DNA of 64,000 nucleotides from Gilliamella apicola (GTDB lineage: Bacteria > Pseudomonadota > Gammaproteobacteria > Enterobacterales > Orbaceae). The notes beneath the pieces were generated by a model. That model had not been told where the DNA came from. It made no database searches and saw nothing but the letters and a program-made list of their open reading frames with translations. The stretch covers positions 1,426,001-1,490,000 of the forward strand of contig NZ_CP007445.1 in assembly GCF_000599985.1 (NCBI RefSeq), given 5' to 3'. The position numbers and the translations under genes were made by a program. Below are positions 1 through 7,083 of this stretch, piece by piece (the first letter of the stretch is position 1; each line of letters starts with the position of its first letter).

Positions 1-1
1 T

Positions 2-322
2 TTTTATACCACTGAACGTGGATTCCATATTCGAGCGGCTAATTCTAATCCCGATGGTTCTTGGGTATTAACAATGCCGCTTTCATTTGCCAATATGCCA
101 CTATTAAGCTATGCCAATGAAATCAGTGCAGCAACATTAATTGTAGCGGGTGAAAAAGCCCATTCTCGTTACTTCTCGGAAGATGCTTTTAAAGCGGTTG
201 GTAGCCAAAATAAAGAATTAGTCATTGTTCCTGATGCTAGCCATACTGACTTATATGACAATAGAACTAACAAAATTCCATTTGATAAATTTGAACAGTT
301 CTTTAAAGACAATTTGAAATAA
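2..322 (+). CDS. Alpha/beta hydrolase, C-terminal part (5' end outside window)
   Basis: The frame is open from the first bases of the window, so this is the last 106 residues of a longer protein. It reads like the end of an alpha/beta-hydrolase (dienelactone-hydrolase-like) fold. A strand with the pattern ATLIVAGEKAHS precedes a PDASHTDLYD segment, whose His is the probable catalytic His of the Ser-Asp-His triad. The nucleophile elbow lies outside the window, so the substrate cannot be inferred. The gene is followed by a good intrinsic terminator. The family call is moderately sure and a specific function is not supportable. Confidence 0.7.
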   Translation, partial: FYTTERGFHIRAANSNPDGSWVLTMPLSFANMPLLSYANEISAATLIVAGEKAHSRYFSEDAFKAVGSQNKELVIVPDASHTDLYDNRTNKIPFDKFEQFFKDNLK

Positions 323-356
323 TCATACTTAATCAATTTAGCTTATTCACATTGTA

Positions 357-389
357 AAAAGCCACCAAAATTTGGAGGCTTTTGTGTTT
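357..389 (+). terminator. Rho-independent terminator after the hydrolase
   Basis: The arms AAAAGCC and GGCTTTT enclose an inner CCAAA/TTTGG stem and are followed by a T-rich run. It sits 35 bases after the hydrolase stop codon. Confidence 0.7.
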
Positions 390-456
390 TTACGATAAGT
401 TATTTAAAAGTTTTTAAACATTTTATTTATGACTAAATATCAACATAATTAAAGAA

Positions 457-1501
457 TTACTCCTGTTTCCACCAGTGAGTAAAATGCTTTTCTCGTCCGT
501 CTAGCCAAATGGGTTGGACAATGATCGGGGGTAAATAAGTCAAACTAAGGATCTTGACTGTTATCGGTAATGCGTTTAAATGGCTCATATCAAGGATGAT
601 TTGAGATTGAGAAACGCCCTACATGCGCAGGCATTAACGCATTGGCCTGTAAATCTTTAGCCGCAAGTATGGCTTGTTTAGGAGTCATGTGAATATCCGC
701 TCAACGCGCATCGTATTGACCACTATCTAAAATACCAAATCAAAGCCATTAATTAGATTCGCTATCTGTTTAAAGTGCGGTCCATAGTGGCGGGCAGGTA
801 AAACATAATGCGTAAAATCATTGTCTAATGTTAATTCGCTATACCTGTCATACGATTTTTCGAATATCTCCAATAATGTAAATGGGCTCCAACACCCAAT
901 GGAACAATTGCTTGTTTGACTTTATTATATAAACCAGTCACGGTTGGATAATCGAGATGATCCCAGTGATCATGTAATATCAGTAAATAATCAATCTCTG
1001 GCAAATCTATTACACGATATGATGTTGTGCCACTAAAGGCTTTATTTAAAAAAAGAGAATGAGGTGCATAATCACTTAATACCAGATCGATTAAGATACG
1101 TTTACCATGTAATTGTACATAATAATAGGAGTGACCAAGCCATATAAGCAAATCTTCGTTACTTGCTAAAGCATTAAGATCTGTTTTTATTGCAGGCAAA
1201 TTCTGACTGCGGACGGTTTCTTTATTACCATAAAAAAAATCATTCCACAAAATGGAAAAGATGTAGGAATCATTTGCTAATTTTTGTGTTGGAATAAGAT
1301 TATGAAATTGACCATTCGTATAATTAGGGGGGAACTTGTGATTTGTGCCAACAGTTCGTCTTGTGGCGATTGACCAAATTTGGGAGCGCGTAAAATAATC
1401 CATGCCGTGATTGCCAGTGCAACGGATAAAAGTAATAATATTACCACCATTTTATAAATCCACTTTTCATATTTTAATGCCTTATTTAATTTACTCCACA
1501 C
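457..1501 (-). pseudogene. MBL-fold (UlaG-like) metal-dependent hydrolase pseudogene
   Basis: Conceptual translation recovers most of a metallo-beta-lactamase-fold hydrolase, but in pieces. An N-terminal membrane anchor and the motif RAPKFGQSP (from a GTG at 1501) lie in one frame. The reading then moves at a run of six G (six C on the coding strand, 1327-1332) into the frame carrying PNYTNGQFHNL, WLGHSYYYV and the metal-site motif HDHWDHLD. That frame ends at 831. Downstream, LPARHYGPHF, LDSGQYDAR, ADIHMTPKQA and MPAHVGRFSI continue in two other frames with in-frame stops near 690 and 590. At least three frameshifts and two nonsense codons are visible, so a single sequencing error cannot explain it. 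Intact relatives are hydrolases of this fold with N-terminal anchors. Confidence 0.8.
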
Positions 1502-1949
1502 GACTTATTGTTGCCACAAAATCCTGTTTTAAATTTGCTAATACCGATCGGCCAGACTCAATATGACCCAATGTATACAATTGTGAATTTGTTCCTACAC
1601 CTTGATAAAACAGAGCCAAATTGCCCCAAGGCGCATAATAAGTAAAATCTCCAGAAATATGAGCGGCACTTGCCATACCTTGAGTAATTAAGCGTTGTGG
1701 CAGATAAGCGATCTTCTCGGCACCAACATAATCACTAAAAGTCAGTGTTAAAGGTAGTAGTGCCAGTAGCTGATGACTGGCAGGAGTACCGAGCAAATTG
1801 ACTATCACTTGCTGATCGTCAATAGTCAGTTTTATTTTTGCTAATGTTGTACTTTCAGTTTTTTGACTAAACGCCGAGAAACTCATCAAAAGTGTAATAA
1901 ATGCGGTTATAAACAAGTTTAATTGTCGTAATAGATGTCTATTTATCAT
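1491..1949 (-). CDS. Secreted cyclophilin-like fold protein
   Basis: The protein has 152 residues, starting at the ATG at 1949. The longer upstream reading overlaps a hydrolase remnant and lacks a sensible N-terminus. Residues 1-28 form a clear signal peptide (basic start, hydrophobic LFITAFITLLMSFSAFS). The mature part resembles the cyclophilin-like fold family: KIKLTIDDQQVIVNLLGTP near its start, a central LTFSDYVGAEKIAYLP, then DFTYYAPWGNLALFYQG, and GHIESGRSVL near the end. These proteins are usually secreted and accompany oxidoreductases or hydrolases; their activity is poorly defined. Its stop overlaps the GTG start of the MBL pseudogene by a few bases, and upstream it abuts a truncated hydrolase, so it may be the surviving member of a decaying operon. 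Confidence 0.7.
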   Translation of the reverse strand: MINRHLLRQLNLFITAFITLLMSFSAFSQKTESTTLAKIKLTIDDQQVIVNLLGTPASHQLLALLPLTLTFSDYVGAEKIAYLPQRLITQGMASAAHISGDFTYYAPWGNLALFYQGVGTNSQLYTLGHIESGRSVLANLKQDFVATISRVE

Positions 1950-2325
1950 GATGATATCGCCTAGAGTGAGAATTATAATGTAATAAGATACGATTTTGAT
2001 TATATGGTGCAATCGTTTTAGGTGTGACCATAAAGGCAGTAACATTACCAAGCTGCGTAGCTGTAACACTGACTTGCATTCGTTCTTTTAACGTAGGAAG
2101 TGTTTTTAATGTTTGGGAAGCAATCGTATCGACCCATTGATGCCATTCGGCATTAATTTTAGGATGATCATTCCAAAAAGGGGGGGCGCCAGAGACTAAA
2201 GGTTGTAATGACTGATTCACTGTTGATAGATTTGGATAATGTTGCACAGCCACTTCTGCCGTGTTCGCAAGTGTTGTTTGTACAAAAGTTAGCATAAACA
2301 CTAAAGTCGTAAACTTGAATTTCAT
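1939..2325 (-). pseudogene. Truncated alpha/beta hydrolase, N-terminal fragment
   Basis: The 128-residue reading frame starts with a signal peptide (MKFKFTTLVFMLTFVQTTLA). It continues with a segment typical of the N-terminus of secreted hormone-sensitive-lipase-like hydrolases: RMQVSVTATQLGNVTAFMVTPKTIAP followed, two residues on, by NRILLHYN. In that family the next residues are the oxyanion-hole HGGG motif, the nucleophile elbow and the rest of the catalytic domain. Here the frame instead runs out after HSRRYHHDK and overlaps the start of the cyclophilin-like gene. About two thirds of the enzyme is missing, apparently deleted, so a catalytically dead remnant is the best reading. A real short protein is less likely. 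Confidence 0.6.
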
Positions 2326-2355
2326 TTGTGATCCTTTTTATCTATATAAGATTGA

Positions 2356-3564
2356 TTAAGCAAGGTTGCCTGTTACTTTTTTATATAAACTAAAACACAA
2401 GGCGGTAATGACGGCACCCATAATACAAATAATCGTGGCCGTGATAAAAATGCCACTAACCCCTAATTGGTCAAAGGTCATTCCACCAACACCAGCCGCT
2501 AAACCAATGGAAAATTGAATCGCGGCAACCGATAATCCACCAACCAGTTCAGCTTTATCAGCAAGCGTTCGAGTGATCCACGTTGACCAACCAACAGGGA
2601 TAAATCCAAACATAAATCCCCAAGCAATCACTAATGTAGTATCCATAGTCACATTATCAGAACTTAAAAACCTATATTTAATAAATAAGAGCATGGCTAT
2701 AGCAGCTAAGACTAAATGAATGGCGATCATCACAGGTCTAAAAAATCGGCCAAGTAGTAAACCCGCAACAAAGGTTCCGATGCAATTAGCGATACCAAAC
2801 ACCAATAAAATAAGGGTTAATGGACCGGCTTGTAGTGCTAAATTGTGCTCTAAAAACGGTCGCAGATAAGTAAAAAAGAGGTGATAACCTCCATAACTAA
2901 AAATTGTACCGATAATGCCAAAAAAACACCAATTTTGCTTAAATAGGGCAAACATATTTTTAAAATTACTGCTTTCACACGGTGGTAAAGATGGTAGGGT
3001 AAGCCGTTGCCAAACTAGCGCGATAAAACTTAACGCCGCAGCAATAAAAAACACATTACGCCAACCGACTAAATGACCTAAATAACTGGCAAGAGGCAGT
3101 GAAATAATCGTTGCAACCGACACTCCGGCATAGACAATACTTAATGCTCGAGGAATATCTTTACTCGGCGCTAATTGTAATACTACAGCAGATGCCATTG
3201 ACCAAAATCCGCCAACACAAATCCCTAATAGCGCTCGACCAATCAGCATAATGAAATAATTAGGCGCAACAGCAATGAACAAATTGGATAATACTAATAA
3301 AATAGAAAAAGTAAATAATACTACTCGACGATTAATATTTTGGGTCATGGGTGCGAGAACCAAACTGGTGACTACCGCAAAAATCCCCACCATTGTGACG
3401 CTTTGGCCTGCTTGACCTTCAGTAATATTTAAATCTTGTGCGATAGGTGTTAATAAGCTAATGGGAATAAATTCCGCGGCAATCAAACTTGTTACCCCAA
3501 TAAATAGCGAGAATATTGCTCCCCAATACGCCGTACTTGGGGAATTTAATAAGTTATCTGACAT
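2356..3564 (-). CDS. MFS transporter, drug:H+ antiporter-1 type
   Basis: The protein has 402 residues and about 12 hydrophobic segments. I start at MSDNLL (ATG at 3564), preceded by GGGA at good spacing; an upstream in-frame ATG adds ten residues without support. The segment WGAIFSLFIGVTSLIAAEFIPISLLTPIAQDLNITEGQAGQSVT and the following loop NINRRVVLFTFSILL are typical of the AraJ/NepI/SotB-like DHA1 exporters. The substrate cannot be read from sequence; related proteins export purine nucleosides, sugars or drugs. A LysR regulator lies just upstream on the same strand and is a plausible controller. Confidence 0.85.
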   Translation of the reverse strand: MSDNLLNSPSTAYWGAIFSLFIGVTSLIAAEFIPISLLTPIAQDLNITEGQAGQSVTMVGIFAVVTSLVLAPMTQNINRRVVLFTFSILLVLSNLFIAVAPNYFIMLIGRALLGICVGGFWSMASAVVLQLAPSKDIPRALSIVYAGVSVATIISLPLASYLGHLVGWRNVFFIAAALSFIALVWQRLTLPSLPPCESSNFKNMFALFKQNWCFFGIIGTIFSYGGYHLFFTYLRPFLEHNLALQAGPLTLILLVFGIANCIGTFVAGLLLGRFFRPVMIAIHLVLAAIAMLLFIKYRFLSSDNVTMDTTLVIAWGFMFGFIPVGWSTWITRTLADKAELVGGLSVAAIQFSIGLAAGVGGMTFDQLGVSGIFITATIICIMGAVITALCFSLYKKVTGNLA

Positions 3565-3748
3565 GGTTAATCCCATTATTATATTAAAGACCAATGAATT
3601 GAATGGTTATGGAATGGGTCATAGTTTAAATAGCAGCTAAAGATATGTAAATTACTTATATCTTATGGTTATTTATGCCTTAAAAGCATAGGTTAAGCTG
3701 TATTTAATATCATTAATATCAATAAAAAGAAGTCATAAGAATAAGCTC

Positions 3749-3773
3749 AGCAAAATAGGAGGATCATTTTGCT
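3749..3773 (-). terminator. Hairpin after the LysR gene
   Basis: An eight-base inverted repeat (AGCAAAAT / ATTTTGCT) lies in the 230 bases between the LysR stop and the MFS start. On the minus strand it is followed by a mixed T-rich stretch rather than a clean T run, so termination may be partial. Confidence 0.35.
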
Positions 3774-3794
3774 CACTTCTATATTCAGAGGGAT

Positions 3795-4682
3795 TTATTG
3801 AGAAAAAGCCTGTTTCATTCGCTGTAAACAGATTTCAGCTGCTTTTGAAAAAATTTGATAACGTTTCCAAACTAAGTGAATATCTACCATTAATTGTGGC
3901 TCTAAAGGTTTAAAGCAAAGATGACTATTACCAGTTGTGTTAATCAGCTTATCAATACTTAATGCATAACCCATGTTTTTTTCAACCATCAGTGAGGCAT
4001 TGTAAAGTAGGTTATATGAGCCAATCACATTGAGTTTATCTAAATCACGTTTTAACCAGCGCGTAATTCGGTTATCAACTTCTTTCTGTTTAGAGATAAT
4101 AAGTGGCAAGTTCCATAAATCGCTAGGTCTAATCACATCTTGATGCGCAAGTGGACTATCTTTACGCATTAACACTCCCCAAGTATCTTTTTCGGGCAAT
4201 AGTAACGACTCATATTTGCTGATATTTTCCGCACCAATTAATAATCCAAAATCGAGTAAGCCTTTATCGATACGTTCTGTTACTTCATCAGCATCACCAC
4301 TATAAATATGCACATGAATTTGCGGATAGTCGTGTTGTAATGCCTTAACAACCTCAGCAATTAATCCCATGGCATGGGTTTCGCCACAGCCAATATAGAT
4401 ATCGCCACTGACTTCCTCAGCTGAGGTTTGAAACTCTAATTCAGTTTTTTGCACTAATTCTAAAATTTCTTCAGCACGTTTGCGTAAATGCATACCTTCA
4501 TCGGTTAAGGTAATTTTACGACTGCCTCGAATAAATAAGGTTTTACCAAATTCTTGCTCTAATTCAGCCAGTTGACGAGATAATGTTGGCTGAGTCAGAT
4601 GTAAATACTCAGCAGCCGCAGTGATACTTTCCTCTCTAGCAAGAGCTAAAAAATAACGTAATACTTTAATATCCAAAATCAC
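3795..4682 (-). CDS. LysR-family transcriptional regulator
   Basis: The 295-residue length is normal for LysR. The N-terminal winged helix-turn-helix is clear: LRYFLALAREESITAAAEYLHLTQPTLSRQLAELEQEFGKTLFIRG (residues 8-53). The periplasmic-binding-protein-like effector domain follows, with GDIYIGCGETHAM at its start. The effector is unknown. The MFS exporter downstream is the likely target; genes upstream on the other strand are only remnants. The region ahead of its start carries two tandem 22-base repeats and a perfect inverted repeat, which are candidate operators. No odd features are seen in the protein. Confidence 0.9.
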   Translation of the reverse strand: MILDIKVLRYFLALAREESITAAAEYLHLTQPTLSRQLAELEQEFGKTLFIRGSRKITLTDEGMHLRKRAEEILELVQKTELEFQTSAEEVSGDIYIGCGETHAMGLIAEVVKALQHDYPQIHVHIYSGDADEVTERIDKGLLDFGLLIGAENISKYESLLLPEKDTWGVLMRKDSPLAHQDVIRPSDLWNLPLIISKQKEVDNRITRWLKRDLDKLNVIGSYNLLYNASLMVEKNMGYALSIDKLINTTGNSHLCFKPLEPQLMVDIHLVWKRYQIFSKAAEICLQRMKQAFSQ

Positions 4683-4754
4683 CTCACATACAACTATTTT
4701 TTATGCTTAAAAAGTATAACAATAATTAAGTTATAGGAAAGAGGTATGTTGTTT

Positions 4755-4799
4755 TTATGTATAGTTCGAATGTAGAGTTATGTATAGTTAAAATGTAGA
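4755..4799. repeat. Two tandem 22-bp direct repeats upstream of lysR
   Basis: TTATGTATAGTT-(CGAA or AAAA)-TGTAGA occurs at 4755-4776 and 4778-4799, differing at two bases. The 23-base period is close to two helical turns, so both copies would face the same side of the DNA, as expected for an operator. Shorter relatives of the core (CATACATA at 4801, TGTATAGTATGTA at 4847) follow. Confidence 0.7.
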
Positions 4800-4815
4800 C
4801 CATACATAGCGCAAA

Positions 4816-4832
4816 CCATTATACAATAATGG
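4816..4832. promoter_or_regulatory. Perfect inverted repeat, candidate operator
   Basis: CCATTA-TACAA-TAATGG has six-base arms and a five-base centre, 17 bases after the tandem repeats and about 135 bases upstream of the LysR start. The symmetry suits a dimeric regulator. The regulator is not identified. Confidence 0.4.
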
Positions 4833-5061
4833 CTTATAATAAATCATGTATAGTATGTACAGTTTTTTATAAAATTTTATTTTAATGGGGGAATTTCTTT
4901 ACCACTCAAATTTGGGTACTGCCTAATTGACCAGATTTTTACACCTGCGAAAAATAACTTTAAATCAAAAATAAGCGAGTACTAAAAACACCCAATTTTA
5001 GCGGTCACTTTTCTTTTTAGGTATATGTTTGGTATACGAAAATAGTTTTTAAAATCAAAAA

Positions 5062-5461
5062 ACCTGTATTGATAAGCATTTTCATGGTGCTGTTAACATT
5101 CTCAATAGACAAGCTCGATTTATTAATAGTATCGTTTTTGATGATCTTGATTTAGCTGATGAGTTTCCTAATTTAGCAACGGGAATTATGATTTTGTTAG
5201 GTAACTTTAATTCTGTTGAAAGTGACAGAGTGATTAAAGAACTTGATAAATATTGGAATCGGGTTAAAAAGGATGGTGTTGATACTCGTACTTGGCCAGC
5301 AGGCAATCCAGGATTAGATCTTGATCACATATTTACCAGTCCTAATCAAGTGTAGAGCAATTAACTATACCTAATGATGGTAATGAATGGAACGGCATCA
5401 AATGGCATTAGTCAGTGACCATATACCTGTTATTGCTAAGTTAAAATTATTAGAACAATAA
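5062..5461 (+). pseudogene. Endonuclease/exonuclease/phosphatase-family remnant
   Basis: The plus strand encodes about 95 residues with no start codon or N-terminal half: GAVNILNRQARFINSIVFDDL, then TGIMILLGNFNSVESDRV, then RTWPAGNPGLDLDHIFTSPNQV, ending in a stop near 5353. The expected C-terminus (LVSDHIPVIAKLKLLEQ) follows in another frame and ends at 5461. The order GDFN, then DLDHIF, then SDHxP is that of the DNase I-like fold. The catalytic Asp of GDFN reads as Asn here. This is the C-terminal half of a dead gene that still keeps its strong terminator. Confidence 0.7.
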
Positions 5462-5487
5462 AAAATGGGCGGTATGCCCATTTTTTA
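5461..5487 (+). terminator. Strong Rho-independent terminator
   Basis: The perfect ten-base stem AAAAATGGGC / GCCCATTTTT has a GGTAT loop and ends in a T run. It belongs to the nuclease remnant, whose stop codon it touches. Confidence 0.85.
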
Positions 5488-5668
5488 TCATTTAAGGAAT
5501 AATGAATTTAATCACCAAGTTTAGCTATGTAGTGTTTTTAAAATAATTTATTAATAGATTTAAATAGCATCTTTTTCAAAATTAGTACTCTATTGAAAAG
5601 GTTTAGTTTGAAAAGAGTATTAGATAAAAGATTCACTATCCGACCGTTTAGTTAGCAGATGATGTAAG

Positions 5669-6031
5669 TTAACTTTTTCTTCTGGCAAGGTTGATAGCTT
5701 TATGATTATCATTAGCCCAAGTAATAAGAGCATTCATGGGTTTTAAAAATGATTGTCCTAAATCTGATAAAGCATATTCAACACGTGGTGGGGCTTCGGC
5801 ATAGATGGTTCTAACAATATAACCATCTTTTTCTAGTTTTTTTAATGTGCGCGAAAGCATTTGCCGAGAAATGTCACCAATTTCTTTATGTAATGCAGTA
5901 AAACGTATCGTTCGGTTTTCAAGTGTTTTTAAAATTAATAAACTCCATTGATCACCAATTCTATCAAGCACATCACGGATTGGGCAGTGATGATCAAATT
6001 GGCTTGAAGTATCATCAAATTGTTTAGTCAT
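5669..6031 (-). CDS. HxlR-family transcriptional regulator
   Basis: The 120-residue winged-helix protein shows the HxlR (YodB/YtfH) pattern: CPIRDVLDRIGDQWSLLILKTLENRTIRFTALHKEIGDISRQMLSRTLKKLEKDGYIVR (residues 16-74). Cys16 sits where redox-sensing members keep their reactive Cys. These regulators usually control the adjacent divergent gene and answer electrophiles or oxidants. Here the divergent neighbour is a secreted NTF2-like protein whose start lies about 180 bases away. The effector is unknown. Confidence 0.88.
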   Translation of the reverse strand: MTKQFDDTSSQFDHHCPIRDVLDRIGDQWSLLILKTLENRTIRFTALHKEIGDISRQMLSRTLKKLEKDGYIVRTIYAEAPPRVEYALSDLGQSFLKPMNALITWANDNHKAINLARRKS

Positions 6032-6208
6032 TTTAACTCTATTTTTCTGATAATATTTAAAAAAGTAACATTGATGTGACCTAGTTACGCTATGGTTACT
6101 TATTGTTTTGGTTGAATTTTATTGTTACCATTTAATAAGTCTACATTATAGATTAATATAAATTGATTGCACGGATTTTCGAGTTTTATTGACTATTTAG
6201 GAGTGAAT

Positions 6209-6676
6209 ATGAGTATTTTAAAAAACAGTTTTGTAGCAATATCATTATTATTCATAGCAACTGGTGCAATTGCTAATGACAAAGCAACTCGTGATATAGC
6301 CCAAGAAGAAAAGAACAAAACATTGGTTGTTAATTTTTATAATGATTTCTTTAATAAACATCAAATAAGCGAAGCAATAAATAGTCTTACTGAGGATTAT
6401 AAACAGCATAATCCTTATGTTCCAGATGGTCGAGAGGCAGTTGTTACCTACTTTACCGCATTTTTCAAAGAACATCCTCAATCCAGTGCGCGCATTGTTC
6501 GTAGCTCTGTAGATGGAGATCTTGTTTGGCTTCACGTTCATTCTAAAGAAAATGAAGAAGATCTTGGTAAAGCGGTACTTGATATATTTCGTGTCAAGGA
6601 CGGTAAAATTGTTGAACACTGGGATGTAATTCAAAATGTGCCTGCAAATGCTGTAAATTCTAATACCATGTTTTAA
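6209..6676 (+). CDS. Secreted SnoaL/NTF2-like protein
   Basis: The protein has 155 residues. I start at the ATG at 6209, which has AGGAG seven bases upstream; an earlier in-frame ATG at 6167 has none. Residues 1-22 are a signal peptide (NSFVAISLLFIATGAIA). The mature part follows the SnoaL-like polyketide-cyclase fold: LVVNFYNDFFNKHQISEAINSLTEDYKQHNPYVPDGREAVVTYF, then VWLHVHSK, then AVLDIFRVKDGKIVEHWDVIQ. Such proteins bind small hydrophobic molecules, and some are isomerases or cyclases; this one's role is unknown. The divergent HxlR gene is the likely regulator. Confidence 0.8.
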   Translation: MSILKNSFVAISLLFIATGAIANDKATRDIAQEEKNKTLVVNFYNDFFNKHQISEAINSLTEDYKQHNPYVPDGREAVVTYFTAFFKEHPQSSARIVRSSVDGDLVWLHVHSKENEEDLGKAVLDIFRVKDGKIVEHWDVIQNVPANAVNSNTMF

Positions 6677-6760
6677 CGAGTATTCGCCTTTAACCAATAT
6701 TATTTTAAAAGATACGATGTGTTAATTAATACGGCGTCTTAATAAATGTCCAATTTAAAT

Positions 6761-6787
6761 AAAAGCACTTAATTAGTGCTTTTATTT
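6761..6787 (+). terminator. Rho-independent terminator after the SnoaL-like gene
   Basis: A nine-base perfect stem (AAAAGCACT / AGTGCTTTT) with loop TAATT is followed by ATTTATT. Confidence 0.75.
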
Positions 6788-6994
6788 ATTATTCTTTCAA
6801 TATTTAATTGTTTCAACTACCTCAATTTTCACTATTTAACATTTTTAGCGTAAATAGAAAATACAAATTATTTGCTAGATTTATAAAAAACATTCTCCCT
6901 ACTCATGTAACAGACTGAAACAACAATAGTGAGAGCCGCTATATTTTTCTTTTCATTTTTTACTAAACCCAATATACTTGCCAGCCTATTAATT

Positions 6995-7013
6995 GATAAT
7001 AATTATCATTACT
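6995..7013 (+). promoter_or_regulatory. Fur box upstream of the TonB-dependent receptor
   Basis: The site begins GATAATAATTATCATTA and matches the classical 19-base Fur consensus at 15 positions by my count. It lies about 70 bases before the receptor start, where bound Fur-iron would block the promoter. Iron repression is an inference from this match. Confidence 0.75.
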
Positions 7014-7083
7014 AATTGCGTGGTTAATATTAAATAATTATCTATCATTTAAATATCAATTAATGTTATGTAAGGAATTAAAT

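Larger units (their letters stand above)
4683..5061. other. Non-coding stretch upstream of lysR
   Basis: I see no gene here. The part nearest the LysR start holds two tandem repeats and an inverted repeat, listed separately. The rest (about 4860-5060) is AT-rich without recognisable structure. Confidence 0.5.
6677..7083. other. Intergenic region with terminator and Fur box
   Basis: The first part contains the terminator of the SnoaL-like gene, and the last 90 bases contain the Fur box and leader of the TonB receptor gene. Nothing else is recognisable between 6790 and 6985. Confidence 0.6.

Noticed and set aside
5082..5306. Minus-strand 74-codon frame
   Set aside because: It is antisense to the recognisable nuclease remnant on the plus strand.
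6248..6697. Minus-strand 149-codon frame
   Set aside because: Antisense to the SnoaL-like gene, with unlikely composition for a protein.
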